A stretch of DNA of 64,000 bases from Nitrosospira sp. Nl5 (lineage in GTDB: Bacteria > Pseudomonadota > Gammaproteobacteria > Burkholderiales > Nitrosomonadaceae), in assembly GCF_900102495.1 (NCBI RefSeq), contig NZ_FMVQ01000009.1, positions 1 to 64,000 on the forward strand, given 5' to 3'. This document shows, piece after piece, positions 9,611-17,273 of the stretch. The translations under genes and the position numbers were made by a program. The notes beneath the pieces are model-generated. The model saw only the letters and a program-made list of their open reading frames with translations, searched no databases and was not told the origin of the DNA. Position 1 is the stretch's first letter; each line of letters begins with the position of its first letter.

Positions 9611-10267
9611 ATGACCATCACCATTACCGCCTTTGAACGATCGCCCGATGGCGGCAAGGGGCTGGCGCGTGATACGCGCGTGCGCTGGGCACTTGAAGAA
9701 GTGGGCCAACCCTACGAGGTTCGCCTTGTTTCGTTCCGTGCGATGAAGGAACCCGCGCATCTGGCCCTTCATCCTTTCGGCCAGATTCCGACTTACGAGG
9801 AAGGCGATCTCGCCCTGTTCGAGACAGGAGCGATCGTGTTCCACATCGCAGAGCGCCATGGCGGCCTGTTGCCGGCCGATGCCAATGCGCGGGCGCGCGC
9901 GGTTACCTGGATGTTTGCCGCGGTTAATACGATAGAACCGCCGATCCTTGAACTCGCAACCGCCAATCTGCTGGAGGGCGACAAGCCTTGGAACAAGGAA
10001 CGCCTCCCTTTAGTCGAGGAGCGTGTCCGACATCGGCTGGACCAGCTTTCCGCTCGTCTGGGTGATGCCAGCTGGCTCGACGGTGCATTCAGCGCGGGCG
10101 ACCTGATGATGGTGTCGGTGCTGCTCAGGCTGAAATCATCCGGCATTCTGGACGAATATCCGACCCTGGCCGCCTATGTCGCCCGCGGCGAAGCGCGGCC
10201 CTCCTACAAGCGGGCTTTCGACGCTCAATTGGCAGTTTACACGGCAAGCCACCGACCGGTTGGTTGA
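9611..10267 (+). CDS. Glutathione S-transferase family protein
   Basis: Cytosolic GST-fold protein of 218 aa. The thioredoxin-like N-terminal domain (ITAFERSPDGGKGLARDTRVRW...) contains the cis-Pro segment FGQIPTY and the glutathione gamma-Glu contact motif ETGAIVFHIAE near 70. A helical C-terminal domain follows, with the N-capping type segment GAFSAGDLMM. The start ATG follows a strong GGAGGAG ribosome site. It is divergent from the TetR regulator and shares its palindromic operator, suggesting an inducible detoxification gene. The substrate is unknown. Confidence 0.9.
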   Translation: MTITITAFERSPDGGKGLARDTRVRWALEEVGQPYEVRLVSFRAMKEPAHLALHPFGQIPTYEEGDLALFETGAIVFHIAERHGGLLPADANARARAVTWMFAAVNTIEPPILELATANLLEGDKPWNKERLPLVEERVRHRLDQLSARLGDASWLDGAFSAGDLMMVSVLLRLKSSGILDEYPTLAAYVARGEARPSYKRAFDAQLAVYTASHRPVG

Positions 10268-10515
10268 TTGAGTTCCGTCCGGGGCTCGAAGTCGTCATCC
10301 GAGTTTTTTGTTCAGTTTATGGGTCCTGACCCTGGATCGTAAGATTCATTCATCCGATCAAAGTGCCGTATGCTACGCGCTCAATCCAACAAAGCTCCCC
10401 GGCGCCTTGGGAAGTAGGGATATCTCGCCTCAAAAGCTTGTCCAATAAACTTTTTAAGAGCCTCAAACTCAATTCGAAGTAATCTATCATTCGATAAATT
10501 CACGAGGAATCCAGA

Positions 10516-10677
10516 ATGACCGCAGTTCGACACGATACGCGTTATCTCACCTATCAGAAAACAATTGACAGCCCGCACCCCCGCGGCACCAGCTGGGGAG
10601 ACACGTGCGAGAAGTTTAACCAGTCCGGACGGGCTACGCTAAACACCGCTTCCGAAATGGCAAAGGTTTACGCATGA
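10516..10677 (+). CDS. 53-aa ORF, degenerate rubredoxin-like, coupled to rubredoxin reductase
   Basis: Short frame starting with ATG 6 bases after an AGGAA ribosome site and ending in TGA that overlaps the next gene's ATG (ATGA), a sign of translational coupling. Length equals a rubredoxin. My visual alignment to rubredoxins keeps Leu11, Tyr13, a GTxWxD block at 24-29, an aromatic at 34 for the usual Trp, and E-M at 47-48. The four metal-binding Cys positions read His6, Arg9, Gln36 and Arg39. In Pseudomonas, rubredoxin genes precede rubB, so the position fits. It may be a decayed rubredoxin or a metal-free relative; coding status is not proven. Confidence 0.5.
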   Translation: MTAVRHDTRYLTYQKTIDSPHPRGTSWGDTCEKFNQSGRATLNTASEMAKVYA

Positions 10678-11828
10678 GCCGGCAACCGGTTGTTATTATC
10701 GGCAGCGGGCTGGCGGGGTATACCGTGGCGCGTGAATTTCGCAAGCTGGACGCTGAAACACCAATCCAGCTCATTTCCGCGGATCACGGCGGCTTCTATT
10801 CCAAACCGATGCTCTCGAATGCCTTGGCTACCGGCAAGACGCCCGCGTCCATACTAAATGCCAACGCGGAGAAGATGGCGGAGCAATTGAAAATGACGAT
10901 TCGCCCGCATTCCCGGATAACCGCTATTGATCCCTCCAGTAAAACCGTTACCTTGCAGAGCGGAGAAAAATCTTCCTACAGCCAGCTCATCCTGGCCTTG
11001 GGTGCTGATCCGATCCGGCTGGCGCTGGAAGGCAATGGAACGGAAGCGATTCTGTCAGTCAATGATCTCGACGACTATCACCAGCTATGTACCGCATTGA
11101 AGGGAAAGAAGGACGTGACCATTCTCGGTGCAGGGCTGATCGGCTGTGAATTCGCCAATGATCTGGCTGTGGCTGGTTACCGGGTACGTGTAATCGATAT
11201 CAGCGTACAGCCCCTGGGGCGGCTCCTGCCGGAGGCCGCCGGCGCCTTCCTGCAGCGCAGGCTGGAGGCCATCGGCGTAGTTTTCCACTTGGGCGCGGCG
11301 ACCCAGTGCATCGAGCGAATTCACGAGAGCTTGCGCTTGACTCTTGCCAATAGTGAGATCATCCAGACAGATGTCGTACTCTCCGCTATCGGATTGCGCC
11401 CGCGCACCGCGCTGGCGGAAGCCGCCGGTATCGCGGTGAACCGCGGCATTGCCGTAAGCCGCTCATTACAAACCCGGTACTCGGATATTTATGCCCTAGG
11501 CGACTGCGCGGAGGTGGAGGGTAGGGTGCTGCCGTTCGTCATGCCTATCATGCATGCCGCGCGCGGCCTTGCGGCGACGCTTGCCCGCACCCCTACCTCG
11601 ATAAAATATCCCGCCATGCCCGTGCTGGTCAAGACACCTGCCTGTCCGACGGTGGTCTCACCTCCCGACCCGGGCAAGCCAGGCGAGTGGCATGTTGAGG
11701 AAAGTGAAGACAGCGTCAAAGCACTGTTTCAAAGTGCCGATGGAAAACTGCTCGGCTATGCGCTGCTGGGTACGGTAACCAAAGAGAAAAACTTGCTTGC
11801 CACGCAATTGCCGGCGGTAATGGAATAA
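10674..11828 (+). CDS. rubB: Rubredoxin reductase-type FAD/NAD(P)H oxidoreductase
   Basis: Pyridine nucleotide-disulfide oxidoreductase family flavoprotein of 384 aa, the same length as Pseudomonas rubredoxin-NAD+ reductase. FAD motif VVIIGSGLAGYTVAREFRKL is at 6-25, the NAD-binding motif VTILGAGLIGCEFANDLA near 145, and the second FAD motif IYALGDCAEV near 275. YSKPMLSNA and VKTPACPTVVSPP are characteristic of the RubB/AlkT subgroup. It would transfer electrons from NADH to a rubredoxin, but the ORF directly upstream lacks rubredoxin cysteines, so the partner may be encoded elsewhere. Confidence 0.85.
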   Translation: MSRQPVVIIGSGLAGYTVAREFRKLDAETPIQLISADHGGFYSKPMLSNALATGKTPASILNANAEKMAEQLKMTIRPHSRITAIDPSSKTVTLQSGEKSSYSQLILALGADPIRLALEGNGTEAILSVNDLDDYHQLCTALKGKKDVTILGAGLIGCEFANDLAVAGYRVRVIDISVQPLGRLLPEAAGAFLQRRLEAIGVVFHLGAATQCIERIHESLRLTLANSEIIQTDVVLSAIGLRPRTALAEAAGIAVNRGIAVSRSLQTRYSDIYALGDCAEVEGRVLPFVMPIMHAARGLAATLARTPTSIKYPAMPVLVKTPACPTVVSPPDPGKPGEWHVEESEDSVKALFQSADGKLLGYALLGTVTKEKNLLATQLPAVME

Positions 11829-12002
11829 GAAAGGGACTGATCCGTATCCACTGGCCCCACCTTCTCGGAAATCGCAAATAAAACAGGTGTAGCCGTAGAT
11901 CAGGATGCTGGAGCAGGCCGCATAATGCGCATATGGCAGGCCTGATATAAATTAGCGGCGACTGTTAATACCTTGGAAGGTCTTGTCCTATAGCGATTAC
12001 TC

Positions 12003-12515
12003 TTAGTAGCCCTTCGAGTCCATGCAAGAAGCGTAAGCGGCCTGGTACTGGGCATCGTGCGACTTGTTTTCGTTGAGTCCGTAGAGGCTTCCCCCCGCTG
12101 CGCCCGCTATACCGCCAATGGCGGCTCCTTTCCCTGCGCCGCTCCCTCCGCCGGCGATAGCGCCTCCAGCCGCGCCCACCGCTGCACCGATAGCAGCACC
12201 TAGTGCGGCATTCGTCAGCACCTCTTCCGTCTTGCTGTCAACTTGCTCATACGCATACTTGTTACATGCTTCCACGACGGACTGCGAGGGCTGCGCCGAG
12301 GACCGCCGGCGCTCTACCGGTGCGGCCTTCACGGTCGACACTGTCTTCTTCTCTTTCACAGGGACTTGTGCTTCACTAACTTGTGCTGCTTCAGGATCGG
12401 GCAATTCAGTCTTGGAGTCTTGCCCTGTAACAAGCATTGTGGCCGCTACGGTTGCGCCCACCAGCAGGATTCCAATCGTTGCAAGCTTCCAGGGATTAAG
12501 CGATTCGTTCGGCAC
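12003..12515 (-). CDS. Membrane-anchored glycine-zipper protein
   Basis: Predicted envelope protein of 170 aa. One N-terminal transmembrane segment (~11-30, ATIGILLVGATVAATMLV) precedes a charged linker, then a glycine-zipper region at ~100-145 with repeated GAAIGAAVGAAGG-type GxxxG packing. Cys near 83 and near the C terminus could form a disulfide. The start is GTG, with GGAG 7 bases upstream. Glycine zippers occur in envelope-stress and pore-like proteins; the specific function here is unknown. Confidence 0.75.
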   Translation of the reverse strand: MPNESLNPWKLATIGILLVGATVAATMLVTGQDSKTELPDPEAAQVSEAQVPVKEKKTVSTVKAAPVERRRSSAQPSQSVVEACNKYAYEQVDSKTEEVLTNAALGAAIGAAVGAAGGAIAGGGSGAGKGAAIGGIAGAAGGSLYGLNENKSHDAQYQAAYASCMDSKGY

Positions 12516-12600
12516 CTATATTCTCCCTCTTAAAGATACTTCGTTTACCGCTAGCGTCGACTTGCATCGCTCCGATTGGAGCCGTAATTCTCGCCGCGAC

Positions 12601-12972
12601 CTATTTGCGCTTATCATGACCGTGAGCCTTGCCACCGTGGTCTTTACCATGTCCGCGAGCCTTGCCGCCATGCTCCTTGCCATGACCCCGGGCTTCGCCC
12701 TCATCATGGTTCTTACCGTGGCCGCGGCCATGGCCATTCTGGCGTCTCAGCTCCGCACGATCCTGGCCCTTGGTTGCTCCACTGGACCATTTTGCATTCG
12801 AGTTCTCGCTTGCTTTCTGGCTCCTGTGATCAAGGGCCGCTCCACCGCGCCCCTCATTGCCGTCCCGGCCCATTTTGTCGTGATGCCCGGCGCCGCCTTC
12901 GCGCGCCAGCACGGGATTGCCATAACCAAGAACAACGCTCGCCAGCAATACCACCAGACCGAGTCTACGCAT
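12601..12972 (-). CDS. Secreted His/Gly/Lys-rich repeat protein
   Basis: Hypothetical exported protein of 123 aa. A signal peptide (MRRLGLVVLLASVVLG...VLA) is followed by a very polar chain. The C-terminal third repeats GHGKEHGGKARGHGKDHGGKA-like units, giving many His residues that could bind metal ions; this is inferred from composition only. I chose the second ATG because GAAGGAG lies 6 bases upstream of it, while the first ATG abuts that site. There are no Cys residues or recognisable domains. Confidence 0.65.
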   Translation of the reverse strand: MRRLGLVVLLASVVLGYGNPVLAREGGAGHHDKMGRDGNEGRGGAALDHRSQKASENSNAKWSSGATKGQDRAELRRQNGHGRGHGKNHDEGEARGHGKEHGGKARGHGKDHGGKAHGHDKRK

Positions 12973-13378
12973 GATCATCTCCTTCTATCGTTATTTCGGT
13001 ATTCAAAACGTATAGCGTATTGCGCCTGCCGGCATAAGGGCTAAATATGCATTAGCGATAGGGCTGCGATCAACCTTCGGCCCGAATCTTACAGATTGCA
13101 ATAGAAATAGCTATTGGACCAAAGTACACTTTTCATTGAGCATCGAATATGCATGCTGGAGGCATAGTTCTTAGCCGCGGCAAGGGACCGTTATCCTTGC
13201 AATAAAACAGAGTGACTCAGTTGCTTATAACGCGCTTCATTTCGCCATATTTGCATATTTAAGACACAACGCATCCTGGCAATAAAGTCGGATTAATCGC
13301 CAGCGGAGTTCATGAGCATGATGGACAACGAAACCAATAATCCCTACCGGCCCAGGTATAGCGGTCAAGCAATTTCCG
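12973..13378. other. Intergenic stretch with no identified gene
   Basis: About 400 bases between the His-rich secreted protein and the left IS end. The sequence is relatively AT-rich and I found no tRNA, clear terminator or convincing coding frame, apart from a short frame beginning at 13312 that runs into the IS end. It presumably carries the promoter of the His-rich gene. Confidence 0.5.
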
Positions 13379-13485
13379 CGTACCAGGCTGTGAAAAAACT
13401 CGCCTCAGATATCCCGATGAGCAAGAAGCGTGAAGGAATTTGGCAAAAACACCTGCTCATCCAAAGGATGGTCGCAAGGTGTTGA
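13312..13485 (+). pseudogene. Possible N-terminal remnant of a gene interrupted by the IS
   Basis: A 57-codon frame starts at ATG with GGAG four bases upstream. It encodes MSMMDNETNNPYRPRY..., then crosses the left terminal repeat of the adjacent IS and stops inside it. The NPYRP opening resembles the start of some small bacterial membrane proteins, but no domain is present. Either an insertion truncated a host gene or the frame is accidental; the evidence is thin. Confidence 0.25.
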
Positions 13486-14911
13486 GCCGCATGTGTACAC
13501 CTTGGATATTGATAACCCGCTTTAGGTTGTAGCTCAATGCGCTCAACGCCAGCTCCGCCTTTGCTTTCTTCAACCCCCGCAGCAGAAAGCGGGGACTCCC
13601 CATCATCCATTTGACGGTGCCAAAGGGATGTTCAACGACACTGCCTCTGCTTCATCCATATCGGGTTGCTTGTTACTCGCTGGTGCATTGCTTCCACCAC
13701 CTCTTCGTGGAAAGCTTCGCACCACCACACGCCGCCTGGATTTCGTGCATTGATCCTTGAGCGCACCGCCCCCACGGGCCCTAGTGGTTTAATCCTTCTT
13801 CTGCGCAACCAATGAAACGCTGGATCGGGTCAAGGTTGCGCCGGCCGGGCAACGCCAGCTGTCCGTTTTTGCATCGTAGGTGAACTCATCGCGGCTAAAG
13901 TGTCCCCTCCGCGCTTGTTGACAGCCCTTGGCCGCGGCACGATGGCAGTAATACCGCTTTGCTCGCATTTACTGCCTTGCTCCCCATTTGAACCGAATCC
14001 GCAACGACCGTCACGCTCCTGACCTGCAGTTCGTCCTTGCCCAAGGTTGCCCATCGGATGCAGTTGCCTGGAATCATTGCCTTCATTAGTGAGGTCAAAT
14101 GCCACAATCAGCTTGTGCCTGGCATCGACCGCCAGCTGGGCGTTATAGGCAACCTCGAAACCGTGATAAGGTGTACGCATCAATCTGGCCTCGGGCTCGG
14201 TTGCCACATGCGGCCTGATGCCTTGATCGGCCATTTCCTGCACGCGCCGCTGCCACATCCGGGCATACTGCCTGGCTGCTCCCAGGCTCATGCAGGTCGG
14301 CTTTATCCAGCGCCGTCAGATATTTGCCAATCTTCTGGTCAAGCGCTGCCATCTGTTCTGCCAGGCGTTTGGGCGTCACGACCGCTTACGGCTGGCTACC
14401 GCCTCGATCCTGGGGCCATCAATGGCCAGCAGTTCGCCGCCAAATAACTGCTGCCTACGACAGAAGCCAATAAATTCCCGGCATACGCCTACAATGGCTT
14501 GCGCATGGCCCCGGCGAAAGTCGGCTATGGTCTTGTAGGTCGGCGAAACACGGTTTACCAGCCACATCACTTCGATGTTGCGCCTCGTTTCCCGCGATCA
14601 TGCGGCTTGAGCGCACCCGGTTCAGATAACCGTATACGTACAGCTTCAGCAAATCGCCCGGCGCGTACGGCGAACGTCCCGTGGCCTCAGCAACGACCTC
14701 CTTGAACCCCAATTGGCCCAGATCAAGACTGTCCACAAACGCCTCGATCACTCGCACCGGATGATCTTGCGCAATCAATTCATCCAGTGATTCGGGAAAC
14801 AGCGTTATCTGATGGCGCGAAGGTCCGGTTATGTGAGTCACGATATTCCTTTGGCTTGTCGATGTCTCGTCAGTGTAATAACTGCAAAGACTTTTTTAAA
14901 GCCTATATACG
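13379..14911 (-). mobile_element. IS1182-family insertion sequence (defective)
   Basis: The element is bounded by imperfect inverted ends: 13379-13403 (core GGCTGTGAAAAAACTCGC) and, on the right, 14889-14911 (GACTTTTTTAAAGCC...TACG on the + strand). It contains a transposase gene broken by several frameshifts, so it should be immobile without help. A second, exact inverted copy of the left 25 bases occurs further right at 16276-16300. I could not identify target-site duplications. Confidence 0.7.
13457..14841 (-). pseudogene. IS1182-family transposase, frameshifted
   Basis: Reading the minus strand across several frames recovers a near full-length transposase. The N terminus is ITGPSRHQITLFPESLDELI and SPYAPGDLLKLYVYGYLNR. 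The middle carries VAYNAQLAVDARHKLIVAFD and later AVNKRGG. The C terminus (in a third frame) contains WMMGSPRFLLRGLKKAKAEL, NLKRVINIQG and ends NTLRPSFG. At least three frame changes separate these blocks, so the gene is dead. Its GTG start follows AAGGA. Confidence 0.85.
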
Positions 14912-15007
14912 AATATGACTATAGATACAGAATCTGGTTTGACAACATAAATTCCATCATCTAATTTGAAGCAATGGATGCTAAACGTCACCTTGCCGGA
15001 GGATAAG

Positions 15008-16174
15008 ATGATAGTCAGCTGTTGCTTCAAAGCCCGTAGCCTCATTCTGATCGGAGCCCTGGTTAGCGGCCTAGGCCCCGGTACTCTTGCATCCGCGCAG
15101 GAACGCTCCTTCTTTGTCGACCTCAACAGCAGGACAGTGACGGACCTTGGCAGTTTATACGGTAGAAATATCACTGCTACCGCCATAAACGATGCCGGTC
15201 AGTTGGCGGGATATCATTCTCTCAGGAACGGATTAAACCCTTTTAGTGCTTTCATCACCGGCCCTGATGGCATGGGAATGAGAGACCTTGGCAATTTAGG
15301 CGGTAAACTTCCTCAACCATATAGCAGTGCTTACGGCATCAACAATTCGGGGCAGGTAGCGGGAGATTCTTACACTGCTGAAGGCACTATCCATGCTTTC
15401 ATCACGGGCCCCGATGGGGTCGGCATGAGGGACCTTGGCACTTTAGAAGGCAGTGGAGAAGGCCATGCTACTGGCATCAACAATGCCGGGCAGGTGGTCG
15501 GATGGGCTTACACACCCGAGGGTTTCCCCCATGCCTTCATCACCGGCCCCAACGGAATGGGGATGAGGGACCTTGGTACGTTAGGCGGTAACATCACCTT
15601 TGCTACTCGCATCAACGATGTCGGCCAGGTGGTGGGAGAGTCTCAAACAGCTGAAGGCAATAGCCATGCCTTCATCACCGGTCCCGACGGGATGGGCATG
15701 AGGGACCTTGGCACGTTTGGCGATTTCAGCACCGCCTACGGCATCAACAATGCTGGGCAGGTGGTAGGAAGCTCTCGTTTTACGTCTGACGGCCTTATCC
15801 ATGCCTTCATCACCGGCCCCAATGACATGAGGATAAGAGACTTGGGCACCTTAGGCGGGGATTTCAGCGACGCTAGTGATATCAACGATGCGGGACAGGT
15901 AGTAGGACGCTCTACTCTCACGCCTGGAACAATTCCTAGTCCAGGCGCTTACCATGTCTTCATCACTGGCCCTAACGGGGAAGGCATGATGGATCTCAAT
16001 TCACTGATTGACCTGCCCGAGGGGGTAATTCTTACCAACGCTATTGATATTAATAACAATGGCCAAGTGATTGCTACGGGGATTCCCGAACCCGAAACCT
16101 ATGCCTTGATGCTGGCAGGGTTGGGCCTGATCGGGTTCATTGCGGGGCGCAAAAAGTCAGAAGTCCGAATTTAG
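15008..16174 (+). CDS. HAF-repeat exported protein with PEP-CTERM sorting signal
   Basis: Exported protein of 388 aa. An N-terminal signal peptide (CCFKARSLILIGALVSGLG) is followed by about six ~45-residue HAF-type repeats, each carrying variants of AFITGPDGMGMRDLGTLGG and INNAGQVVG. The last ~28 residues are a PEP-CTERM signal: Pro-Glu-Pro, a hydrophobic helix, then RKK, directing exosortase processing and surface delivery or secretion, often linked to exopolysaccharide. I chose the ATG with GGAGG 5 bases upstream; longer alternatives start at TTG. It lies between an IS and an orphan IS end, so it may have travelled with them. Confidence 0.88.
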   Translation: MIVSCCFKARSLILIGALVSGLGPGTLASAQERSFFVDLNSRTVTDLGSLYGRNITATAINDAGQLAGYHSLRNGLNPFSAFITGPDGMGMRDLGNLGGKLPQPYSSAYGINNSGQVAGDSYTAEGTIHAFITGPDGVGMRDLGTLEGSGEGHATGINNAGQVVGWAYTPEGFPHAFITGPNGMGMRDLGTLGGNITFATRINDVGQVVGESQTAEGNSHAFITGPDGMGMRDLGTFGDFSTAYGINNAGQVVGSSRFTSDGLIHAFITGPNDMRIRDLGTLGGDFSDASDINDAGQVVGRSTLTPGTIPSPGAYHVFITGPNGEGMMDLNSLIDLPEGVILTNAIDINNNGQVIATGIPEPETYALMLAGLGLIGFIAGRKKSEVRI

Positions 16175-16275
16175 CGTCAATCAAAAGTTTCAAGCGACCG
16201 CTAGCGCTTTGGCCCTGGATGGCCGGACTGGAAGTCCGGGAGCGCAAAGCCACTCGTGCTCTTTGGGGGTGTGAC

Positions 16276-16300
16276 GCGAGTTTTTTCACAGCCTGGTACG
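16276..16300. repeat. Orphan IS end, inverted copy of the left IS1182 terminus
   Basis: These 25 bases are the exact reverse complement of 13379-13403. There is no transposase next to them. They bracket, together with the left end of the IS, a 2.9-kb segment that includes the HAF-repeat PEP-CTERM gene. They could be the relic of a second IS copy or an alternative outer end. Confidence 0.75.
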
Positions 16301-16357
16301 TCGAAATAAGCGGCTATCGCCTCCCAGGACGCGCTTTAACTTTTAATCGAGGAAAGA

Positions 16358-16759
16358 TCAGTATCCGCCGGTTCCGGAGGGCGGTGTACGAGGGGTGCTT
16401 GAATCCTGGGGTGTGCTTGAACTATTAGAAGCACCTGGTTCCTTAGAAGTACTTGATCCCGCCCCTAAATCTCGCTTGGTTGAGCCAGGCCTTTGTTCTT
16501 GGGAAGAATCTCTTGATGGGTCCTTTTTACCCGGCATGTCCTGGCCGGGACTAGCGCCGCCTTGCATATTTCTTTGGGTCGGTAGAGCGTTTCCTCGATC
16601 GGATGGAAACTCCCCCGCCGGGGCGCCGCCTTGGCCCATACCACCTACTTGTCCGGGTCCGCCACGAATCTGGGCATGAACAACGCCAGCTATTCCAAAA
16701 ACCACTATGCCCGCAAGCAAGACTGATTGAGTACTTTTTAAGACAGGAATATGTTTCAT
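16358..16759 (-). CDS. Secreted low-complexity Pro/Ser/Gly-rich protein
   Basis: Hypothetical exported protein of 133 aa. A signal peptide (VLLAGIVVFGIAGVVHAQ) is followed by a disordered mature chain, Gly/Gln-rich first and Ser/Pro/Thr-rich later, ending TPPSGTGGY. There are no Cys residues and no known domain. The chosen ATG (MKHIPVLK) has CGAGGT about 6 bases upstream; the frame stays open further upstream but that part is Arg-rich and not signal-like. A structural or matrix role would be a guess. Confidence 0.6.
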   Translation of the reverse strand: MKHIPVLKSTQSVLLAGIVVFGIAGVVHAQIRGGPGQVGGMGQGGAPAGEFPSDRGNALPTQRNMQGGASPGQDMPGKKDPSRDSSQEQRPGSTKRDLGAGSSTSKEPGASNSSSTPQDSSTPRTPPSGTGGY

Positions 16760-17273
16760 GATATACCTCGTAGTAATTCGGCGAAATTGCTGAACTGAGA
16801 TGATACGCCGGTCACCAATTTGTTCCGTTCGTTGACGTACTGAAGCTTGATCGCTGCGAATACTCCGAAATTTTGCTCGCCGTCTCGCTACCATGAATCG
16901 CCGCGCCGATGCTTGGTGCTACCTCAGTACAAGGGGCAACGCTCCAGAACCCGTAAGGTTAGCGCACCGACCAATAGCTCAGGTATTTACCAGGCAGGCC
17001 TATCGCAAGCCCGCGCTCCTCTTACACCCTACGTTGTGTACACAATATTTGTGCGCACAACCATTTTGCCGCGGGGGCTATATAACCTATCTACTACACA
17101 AGGATAACGTCCTACCTGTAACTTCTTACAGCTACTCGTGGATTTTTAATTCTTGTACCCTGCCGGTGGGGAAAGCGCTGAATAAGAAGCTCATCAGCAG
17201 ACCGGCCGCTCCCAGCCATATTCGCTTTCAGATAGTTCATAAACCACAAATCTCTCAATCTTAAGGAGCGTGA
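16760..17273. other. Regulatory intergenic region before the catalase-LodA gene
   Basis: About 510 bases without a supported gene, serving divergent promoters. It contains two adjacent 12-bp palindromes (17034-17060), a TATATAA box-like sequence near 17080, and a small CTGTAA/TTACAG inverted repeat near 17115-17130. A + strand frame across this stretch has no ribosome site or recognisable protein features and was not accepted. Confidence 0.55.
17034..17060. promoter_or_regulatory. Tandem palindromes TTGTG-NN-CACAA, probable operator
   Basis: TTGTGTACACAA and TTGTGCGCACAA, each a perfect 12-bp palindrome, are separated by three bases (centres 15 bp apart). They lie about 215 bases upstream of the catalase-LodA start. 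Two equal half-site pairs in tandem strongly suggest binding by a dimeric repressor or activator; its identity is unknown and no regulator gene is adjacent. Confidence 0.65.

Noticed and set aside
10381-10578. 65-codon minus-strand frame before the rubredoxin reductase gene
   Set aside because: It overlaps the coupled 53-codon + strand frame, has no ribosome site that I can see and no known family.
15250-15900. CRISPR-like regular repeats
   Set aside because: The periodicity comes from protein-coding HAF repeats of ~135-150 bases without spacers; no CRISPR array is present anywhere in the window.
16195-16260. GC-rich inverted repeat (CCGGACT/AGTCCGG) after the PEP-CTERM gene as a terminator
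   Set aside because: The stem is short and no T-run follows on either strand.
16893-17264. 123-codon + strand frame upstream of catalase-LodA
   Set aside because: It runs across the tandem palindromes and promoter-like sequence, has no ribosome site and no protein features.
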